The notes beneath the pieces are model-generated. The model saw nothing but the letters and a program-made list of their open reading frames with translations, did no database searches and was not told the DNA's origin. A stretch of DNA of 64,000 bases, from contig NZ_FOSE01000004.1 in assembly GCF_900114185.1 (NCBI RefSeq), positions 389,519 to 453,518 on the forward strand. Reading direction: 5' to 3'. Positions within the stretch are counted from its first letter, which is position 1; every line of letters starts with the position of its first letter. This DNA is from Cellulomonas sp. KH9. GTDB taxonomy: Bacteria > Actinomycetota > Actinomycetes > Actinomycetales > Cellulomonadaceae. Below are positions 59,041 to 64,000 of this stretch, one piece after another. Position numbers and translations under genes: made by a program.

Positions 59041-59970
59041 ATGCCCGCCGTGACCTCCGCAACCCACCCGTTCGGGTCGCTGCTGTCCGCCATGGTCACC
59101 CCGATGACCGCGGACGGCGCCGTCGACCTCGAGGCCACGGTCCGGCTCGCGAAGCACCTCGTCGACGCGGGGCACGACGGCCTGGTCCTCAACGGCACGA
59201 CCGGTGAGGCGCCGACGACCCACGCGCCGGAGAAGGCCGAGATCGTCGCCGCGGTCGTCGAGGCCGTCGGTGACCGTGCGTACGTGGTCGCGGGCGCCGG
59301 GTCCAACGACACCGCGCACGCCGTCCGCATGGCCGAGCAGGCCGCGGAGGCCGGCGCGCACGGGCTGCTCGTCGTCACCCCGTACTACTCCCGTCCGTCG
59401 CAGGACGGCATCGTCGCCCACGTGGGAGCCGTCGCCGCCGCCACGGACCTGCCCGTCATGCTCTACGACGTCCCGGGGCGTGCCGGGGTCCGCCTGGCCG
59501 CGCCGACGATCGACCGGCTCGCCGCACTGGACCGTGTCGTGGCGATGAAGGATGCCGCGGGCGACCTGGTCGCCGCGGCCCAGTCGATCGTGCGCACCGG
59601 GCTCGCCTGGTACTGCGGGGACGACGGGCTCGCCCTCGCGTCCCTCGCGCACGGGGCGGTCGGTCTCGTGGGCGTCGCGACGCAGGCCGCGCCCGAGGGC
59701 TTCGCGCGCCTGTTCGCCGCCTGGCAGGCCAGCGACGCCGCAGGCGCGCTCGACGTCTACCGTTCGCTGCTGCCCGTGATCACGGCCCTCAACGGCGCCG
59801 GGTTCCAGGCGACCGCCGCGAAGGCCGCGCTCGTCGAGCTCGGCGTGCTCCACAGCCGGGCCACCCGGCTGCCCCTGGTCCCCTTCACCGACGACGAGGC
59901 CGCCGACGTGCGTGCCGGTCTGGCGGCCGCAGGTCTGCTGGGCGTCGTCGCGGGCACCGACCGCGCGTGA
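59041..59970 (+). CDS. dapA: 4-hydroxy-tetrahydrodipicolinate synthase
   Basis: Condenses pyruvate and aspartate semialdehyde, the first step of the DAP/lysine branch; 309 residues, TIM barrel. LVLNGTTGEAPTTHAPEKAE holds the substrate Thr residues. The catalytic Tyr is in VVTPYYSRPSQDG, and the Schiff-base Lys in VVAMKDAAGDLVA. The ATG at 59041 fits the -10-like TACCGT. rnj follows 37 bases later. Confidence 0.97.
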   Translation: MPAVTSATHPFGSLLSAMVTPMTADGAVDLEATVRLAKHLVDAGHDGLVLNGTTGEAPTTHAPEKAEIVAAVVEAVGDRAYVVAGAGSNDTAHAVRMAEQAAEAGAHGLLVVTPYYSRPSQDGIVAHVGAVAAATDLPVMLYDVPGRAGVRLAAPTIDRLAALDRVVAMKDAAGDLVAAAQSIVRTGLAWYCGDDGLALASLAHGAVGLVGVATQAAPEGFARLFAAWQASDAAGALDVYRSLLPVITALNGAGFQATAAKAALVELGVLHSRATRLPLVPFTDDEAADVRAGLAAAGLLGVVAGTDRA

Positions 59971-60007
59971 CGCAGCGGTCGGGACCCACCGATCCCTCAG
60001 GAGCTCC

Positions 60008-61693
60008 ATGAGTCACCCGCACCCCGACCTGACGCTGCCCCCGCCGCTGCCGGAGGGCGCACTGCGCATCGTCCCTCTCGGCGGCCTGGGCGAGGTCGGT
60101 CGCAACATGGCCGTCCTGGAGTACGCCGGTCGGCTGCTCGTCATCGACTGCGGCGTCCTGTTCCCCGAGGACCACCAGCCCGGCGTCGACCTGATCCTCC
60201 CCGACTTCGACTACATCCGGGACCGCCTGGACGACATCGACGCGATCGTGCTGACGCACGGCCACGAGGACCACATCGGTGCCGTGCCGTACCTGCTGCG
60301 GCTGCGCCGGGACATCCCGCTGGTCGGCTCGCAGCTGACGCTCGCGTTCGTCGAGGCCAAGCTCAAGGAGCACCGCATCGCGCCGCTGACGCTGCCGGTG
60401 CGCGAGGGGCAGGTCGAGCAGCTCGGCGCCTTCGAGTGCGAGTTCGTCGCCGTCAACCACTCGATCCCGGACGCGCTCGCGGTCGCCGTGCGGACCCCCG
60501 CCGGCACCGTCCTGCACACCGGCGACTTCAAGATGGACCAGCTCCCGCTCGACGGGCGCATCACGGACCTGCGGGCGTTCGCGCGCCTCGGTGAGCAGGG
60601 CGTCGACCTGTTCATGGTCGACTCGACCAACGCCGAGGTCCCCGGCTTCGTCACCCCCGAGCGGGAGATCGGGCCGGTCCTCGACCAGGTCTTCGCGGAG
60701 TCCACCGGGCGCGTCGTCGTCGCGTCGTTCGCGTCCCACGTGCACCGCGTGCAGCAGGTCATCGACGCCGCCGTCGCCAACGAGCGCAAGGTCGCCCTGG
60801 TCGGCCGGTCGATGGTGCGCAACATGGGCATCGCCGCCGAGCTCGGGTACCTGCGGGTCCCCGACGGCGTCCTGGTCGACCAGAAGCAGATCGAGAAGCT
60901 CCCCGACGACCGCGTCGTGCTCATGTGCACCGGGTCGCAGGGCGAGCCGATGGCGGCCCTGTCGCGCATCGCCAACGGCGACCACAAGGTGTCCGTCGGC
61001 CCCGGTGACACCGTCGTGCTCGCCTCGAGCCTCATCCCCGGCAACGAGAACGCCGTGTTCCGCGTCATCAACGGCCTCATGCGGCTGGGTGCGCGCGTCG
61101 TGCATTCGGGCAACGCGAAGGTCCACGTCTCGGGCCACGCCAGCGCCGGCGAGCTGCTCTACTGCTACAACATCCTGCGGCCGCGCAACGTCATGCCCGT
61201 GCACGGCGAGGTGCGCCACCTCATCGCCAACGCCGCGCTCGCGGTGAAGACCGGTGTGCCGGCGGACCGCGTGGTCCTCGCGGAGGACGGGGTGGTGGTC
61301 GACCTGATCGACGGCCGCGCCCGCGTCGTCGGCGCCGTGCCCTGCGGCTACGTGTACGTCGACGGGTCGAGCGTCGGTGAGCTCACCGAGGCCGAGCTGA
61401 AGGATCGCCGGATCCTCGGGGACGAGGGCTTCGTCTCCATCTTCGCCGTCGTGTCCTCCGGTGACGGCAAGGTGCTCGCCGGTCCGCAGATCCACGCCCG
61501 CGGCGTGGCCGAGCAGGACGACGTCTTCGACGAGATCCTGCCGGTCCTCACGGCCGCGCTCGAGGACGCCGCCCGCTCCGGCGCGACGGACACGCACCAG
61601 CTGCAGCAGGTGATGCGCCGCGTCGTGGGCCGCTGGGTGTCCAACAAGCTGCGCCGTCGGCCGATGATCATCCCCGTGGTCGTCGAGGCCTGA
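60008..61693 (+). CDS. rnj: Ribonuclease J
   Basis: Metallo-beta-lactamase/beta-CASP nuclease with 5'-3' exonuclease and endonuclease activity; 561 residues. The metal motif HxHxDH is LTHGHEDHIGAVPYLL. LHTGDFKMDQLPLDG and the beta-CASP motifs MCTGSQGEPMAAL and HVSGHASAGEL follow. The C-terminal domain is intact. The ATG at 60008 follows AGGAG at 59999-60003. The dapA-rnj-ftsK order is typical of actinobacteria. Confidence 0.97.
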   Translation: MSHPHPDLTLPPPLPEGALRIVPLGGLGEVGRNMAVLEYAGRLLVIDCGVLFPEDHQPGVDLILPDFDYIRDRLDDIDAIVLTHGHEDHIGAVPYLLRLRRDIPLVGSQLTLAFVEAKLKEHRIAPLTLPVREGQVEQLGAFECEFVAVNHSIPDALAVAVRTPAGTVLHTGDFKMDQLPLDGRITDLRAFARLGEQGVDLFMVDSTNAEVPGFVTPEREIGPVLDQVFAESTGRVVVASFASHVHRVQQVIDAAVANERKVALVGRSMVRNMGIAAELGYLRVPDGVLVDQKQIEKLPDDRVVLMCTGSQGEPMAALSRIANGDHKVSVGPGDTVVLASSLIPGNENAVFRVINGLMRLGARVVHSGNAKVHVSGHASAGELLYCYNILRPRNVMPVHGEVRHLIANAALAVKTGVPADRVVLAEDGVVVDLIDGRARVVGAVPCGYVYVDGSSVGELTEAELKDRRILGDEGFVSIFAVVSSGDGKVLAGPQIHARGVAEQDDVFDEILPVLTAALEDAARSGATDTHQLQQVMRRVVGRWVSNKLRRRPMIIPVVVEA

Positions 61694-61701
61694 TCCGCTG
61701 A

Positions 61702-61746
61702 CGAGGCGCCCTCCCTCCCGGCCGACGCCCGGGGGAGGGCGCCTCG
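61702..61746 (+). terminator. Terminator-like hairpin after rnj
   Basis: A 14-bp stem (61702-61715 with 61733-61746), extended by a G-U and a C-G pair, closes a loop of about 13 bases, 8 bases after the rnj stop. Confidence 0.65.
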
Positions 61747-61789
61747 CCGCGTCCGGGTGCCCCCGGGTCGCGCGGTCAGGCCGGGTGGC

Positions 61790-62037
61790 GGCCCGGAGCT
61801 GCGCCAGCCGTTCGTGCTCCGTCGCGACGGCGCGCCGCGTGGCCGCGTCCCACGCCGTCCACGGGTCGACGTCGAGGGCGAGGCGCCTGCCGCGGGCACG
61901 CGGGCGCCAGGTGCCGACGACGTCGCCGTCCCGCAGCACGGCGCCCGGCCGACCGAGCGCCGGCCACAGCGCCGCACGTCGCGCGGCGTCCCGTCGACCT
62001 CGACCTCGGTGACGTCGGGCGGCCACCGGTCCGTCAC
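61790..62037 (-). pseudogene. Remnant of a winged-helix (HTH_42/AlkZ-like) DNA-binding protein gene
   Basis: Minus-strand pieces resemble the C-terminal end of the HTH_42 family: VTEVEVDGTP in one frame, then GRPGAVLRDGDVVGTWRPR with RRLALDVDPWTAWDAATRRA in another. No continuous frame with a start exists, the usual 200-residue N-terminal part is missing, and the stretch between the two pieces is shorter than expected. I read this as a frameshifted, truncated and internally deleted gene. The family assignment rests on these short patterns only. Confidence 0.5.
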
Positions 62038-62066
62038 GCGACGCGGCGCGCACCACGGCAGGGCTG

Positions 62067-62450
62067 GTGGCCCTCGCGGTCGTCACGATCGAGTCCGGCG
62101 GGTGGTTCCTGCTGCGGGTCGTGACGGGTCGTGCCCCGGCCACCGACTTCCAGCGCTCGTTCTACCGCGCCGGGCACGCCCACGCCGGGGTGCTCGTCAC
62201 CCTCGGACTGGTGTGCCTGCTGCTCGGGGAGGCGACCTCCCCGACCGGGGGCCGGCGGTGGCTCGCGCAGACCGGCGTGCTCGTCGGCGCCGTGCTGCTG
62301 CCGGCCCGGTTCTTCCCGTCCGCCGCAGGGGCCGGCCGGACGCGGCCCAACCGCCTCGTCGTCCTGCTCCCGCTCGGTGCGCCGGCCGTCGCGGCCGGTG
62401 TCGTGAGCCTCGGCATCGGGCTGCTGACCGCTCGAGGGGGCCCGATTCAC
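62067..62450 (+). CDS. Small integral membrane protein, possibly truncated or frameshifted
   Basis: From the GTG at 62067 about 125 residues show three or four hydrophobic helices: ALAVVTIESGGWFLLRVVTG, then FQRSFYRAGHAHAGVLVTLG, then LAQTGVLVGAVLLPARFF and VVLLPLGAPAVAAGVVSLG. This resembles a family of small actinobacterial membrane proteins of unknown function. Upstream in the same frame RRTTAGLV looks like more of the N-terminus but has no start codon. The frame does not stop at the expected end: it runs on to 62759 inside ftsK in a different frame. It lies beside a pseudogene, so it may be decaying. Confidence 0.5.
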
Positions 62451-62516
62451 CCGGGAGTGGCGGGCGCCACCGGGCGACACGACCCCGGCCGACGGGGGAC
62501 CGGGGCCCGGTGCGGC

Positions 62517-62522
62517 TACCGT
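62517..62522 (+). promoter_or_regulatory. -10 hexamer for ftsK
   Basis: TACCGT ends 7 bases before the ATG at 62530, again the leaderless spacing. Confidence 0.4.
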
Positions 62523-62529
62523 GAGGACC

Positions 62530-64000
62530 ATGGCGACCCGTACGACCCCCGGCCCCGCGCGTCCCACGCGTGCCTCCGGTGCGTCGCCCCGGTCACCCAA
62601 GGGCGGCCAGCCGCGCGGCGGGTCACGCCCGGCGGGGCGTGGTGCCCCACCCGCACCCCGTCAGGCCGCCCTGCCGGTGCGCATCGTCCGCCGTGTCTGG
62701 ATGGGCGCGGCGCACCTCGTCGGCGGGACCGCCCGGCACGTCGGGGCCGGCGCCCGTGAGCTCGACCCCGCGCACCGGCGCGACGGCCTCGCGCTGACGC
62801 TCGTCGGCCTGGCCGTGGTCGTCGCCGCGCGCGAGTGGTGGGACCTGTCCGGTACGGCCGGCGACGTCATCCACAACGTCGTGGCCGGCACGTTCGGCGT
62901 CGTCGGCGTCGCGGTGCCCGTGGTGCTGCTGGGCGTCGGCGTCCGGCTGATGCGGCACCCGGACCGGGTCCAGGCCAACTCGCGCATCGGCATCGGGCTC
63001 AGCGCCGTGACGATCGCCGTGTGCGGCATCGTCCACCTCACGCACGGGCTGCCCAGCACGCAGGACATGGCTGCCGTCCGCGCCGCGGGGGGCATCGTCG
63101 GCTTCGCGGTCGGCACGCCGCTCGCCACGCTGCTGACCACGATCGTGGCGGGACTGCTGCTCGGGATCCTCGCCTTCTTCGGGGTGCTCGTGGTCACGGC
63201 GACGCCCGTGCACCAGATCGGCCCCCGCCTGCGCGGCCTGTACCGCCGCCTCACCGGCCAGCACGAGCACCCCGCCGAGGACGTGGACGAGGACGCGCCC
63301 CTGGTGATCGAGGCGCTGCACAGCGCCCGCCCAGAGCCGCCGGCCAAGAAGTCGCGCCGTCTGCTGGGCCGCCGCCGGGCCGAGGACGCGGCTCCGCCGG
63401 AGGACGGTCGGCTGGACGGGTACGAGGGCGACGAGGCGTTCGAGCGCGCCGCCGTCGTGGCGCGTGAGGAGGAGGAGGCCGCCGCCGCCGCGGCCGCCGC
63501 CGACGCGCTCGAGACCCGGCGCATGGCGCCCACCGCGCCCACCGTGCCGATGGCGGCCGTGGAGCCCGACCTGCCCGCGCCGCCGACGAGCGGGGTCCCG
63601 CGCGGTGAGCAGCCGATGCTCGAGGGCGACGTCGTCTACATCCTGCCCACCGAGGACGTGCTGGCGAAGGGCGCCCCGCACAAGGTGCGCTCGGCCGCCA
63701 ACGACCGGGTCGTGGAGTCGCTGACGTCCGTCCTGGAGCAGTTCGAGATCGACGCGCAGGTCACCGGGTTCACCCGGGGGCCGACGGTCACCCGGTACGA
63801 GGTCGAGCTCGGGCCCGCCGTCAAGGTGGAGCGCGTCACGGCGCTGAGCAAGAACATCGCCTACGCCGTCGCCAGCGCCGACGTGCGCATCCTGTCGCCG
63901 ATCCCCGGCAAGTCGGCCATCGGCATCGAGATCCCCAACACGGACCGCGAGACGGTCGCACTGGGCGACGTGCTGCGCTCGTCGGCGGCCAAGCGCACCG
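62530..64000 (+). CDS. ftsK: DNA translocase FtsK, N-terminal part (runs off window)
   Basis: The first 490 residues of an FtsK/SpoIIIE translocase, which pumps chromosome ends across the septum and activates Xer recombination. A basic Pro/Gly-rich N-terminus of about 50 residues precedes about four membrane helices (about 95-215). A charged linker follows (about 230-345). The start of the motor region is FEIDAQVTGFTRGPTVTRYE, then VERVTALSKNIAYAVASADV and SPIPGKSAIGIEIPN. The Walker A motif lies beyond the window edge. The frame is open to base 64000. Confidence 0.95.
   Translation, partial: MATRTTPGPARPTRASGASPRSPKGGQPRGGSRPAGRGAPPAPRQAALPVRIVRRVWMGAAHLVGGTARHVGAGARELDPAHRRDGLALTLVGLAVVVAAREWWDLSGTAGDVIHNVVAGTFGVVGVAVPVVLLGVGVRLMRHPDRVQANSRIGIGLSAVTIAVCGIVHLTHGLPSTQDMAAVRAAGGIVGFAVGTPLATLLTTIVAGLLLGILAFFGVLVVTATPVHQIGPRLRGLYRRLTGQHEHPAEDVDEDAPLVIEALHSARPEPPAKKSRRLLGRRRAEDAAPPEDGRLDGYEGDEAFERAAVVAREEEEAAAAAAAADALETRRMAPTAPTVPMAAVEPDLPAPPTSGVPRGEQPMLEGDVVYILPTEDVLAKGAPHKVRSAANDRVVESLTSVLEQFEIDAQVTGFTRGPTVTRYEVELGPAVKVERVTALSKNIAYAVASADVRILSPIPGKSAIGIEIPNTDRETVALGDVLRSSAAKRT

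Overview
The window is very GC-rich, densely coded bacterial DNA. Starts are often GTG, adjacent genes often overlap by 4 bases, and the gene order is that of a high-GC actinobacterium: rpsP-khpA-rimM-trmD-rplS-lepB-rnhB-DUF2469-yraN-comM-dprA-xerC-whiG/fliA-M23-rpsB-tsf-pyrH-frr-cdsA-rlmN-dxr-rseP-ispG-proS-rimP-nusA-ylxR-infB-rbfA-truB-ribF-rpsO-pnp-M16-dapB-thyA-folA-dapA-rnj-ftsK. A complete CenC-type GH9 cellulase with the CBM4-CBM4-GH9-Ig-Ig layout points to Cellulomonas or a close relative. No rRNA, tRNA, CRISPR array, insertion sequence or prophage was recognised.

Layout. 1-4.4 kb: end of an amidohydrolase, then 16S/23S maturation and ribosomal protein genes and signal peptidase I. 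4.4-11.8 kb: RNase HII, competence/DNA-processing genes (YraN, ComM-like, DprA), XerC, a WhiG/FliA-type sigma factor and a divergent M23 peptidase. 12-19.4 kb: translation factors (S2, EF-Ts, RRF), UMP kinase, CDP-diglyceride synthase, RlmN, a DivIVA-repeat protein and Dxr. 19.4-28.7 kb: a polyamine cassette lying between dxr and rseP. It has an FAD oxidoreductase, a class III aminotransferase and an Lrp regulator on the minus strand, and an aldehyde dehydrogenase and a Pot-type ABC importer on the plus strand. 28.8-36.4 kb: site-2 protease, IspG, GNAT, Fpg/Nei glycosylase, ProS and a DUF4439-like lipoprotein. 36.5-43.4 kb: the rimP-nusA-ylxR-infB cluster, rbfA and truB. 43.5-46.9 kb: the cellulase gene. 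47-53 kb: ribF, rpsO, pnp, an M16 peptidase and an AraC-like regulator. 53-61.7 kb: lysine/DAP and folate/dTMP genes, interrupted by a GNAT, azlCD and a succinate-semialdehyde dehydrogenase-like gene. The end holds RNase J, a decayed stretch and the start of ftsK.

How the genes fit together. The backbone is housekeeping information processing. The cargo sits at junctions of that backbone: polyamine uptake and breakdown to GABA, the cellulase, and branched-chain amino acid export. The second aldehyde dehydrogenase, at 56-57.6 kb, could carry GABA-derived semialdehyde on to succinate.

The signals most worth attention are regulatory. At least ten genes have a -10-like hexamer ending 6-8 bases before the start codon, which suggests leaderless mRNAs. 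A 12-codon mini-ORF overlaps the truB start by ATGA. Three 14-bp tandem repeats between ylxR and infB form a chain of ATGA-coupled mini-ORFs. A 14-bp sequence close to the CelR/CebR-type operator precedes the cellulase. Long perfect GC hairpins without T-tracts follow most operons. I did not find evidence of a wholly new defence or mobile system.
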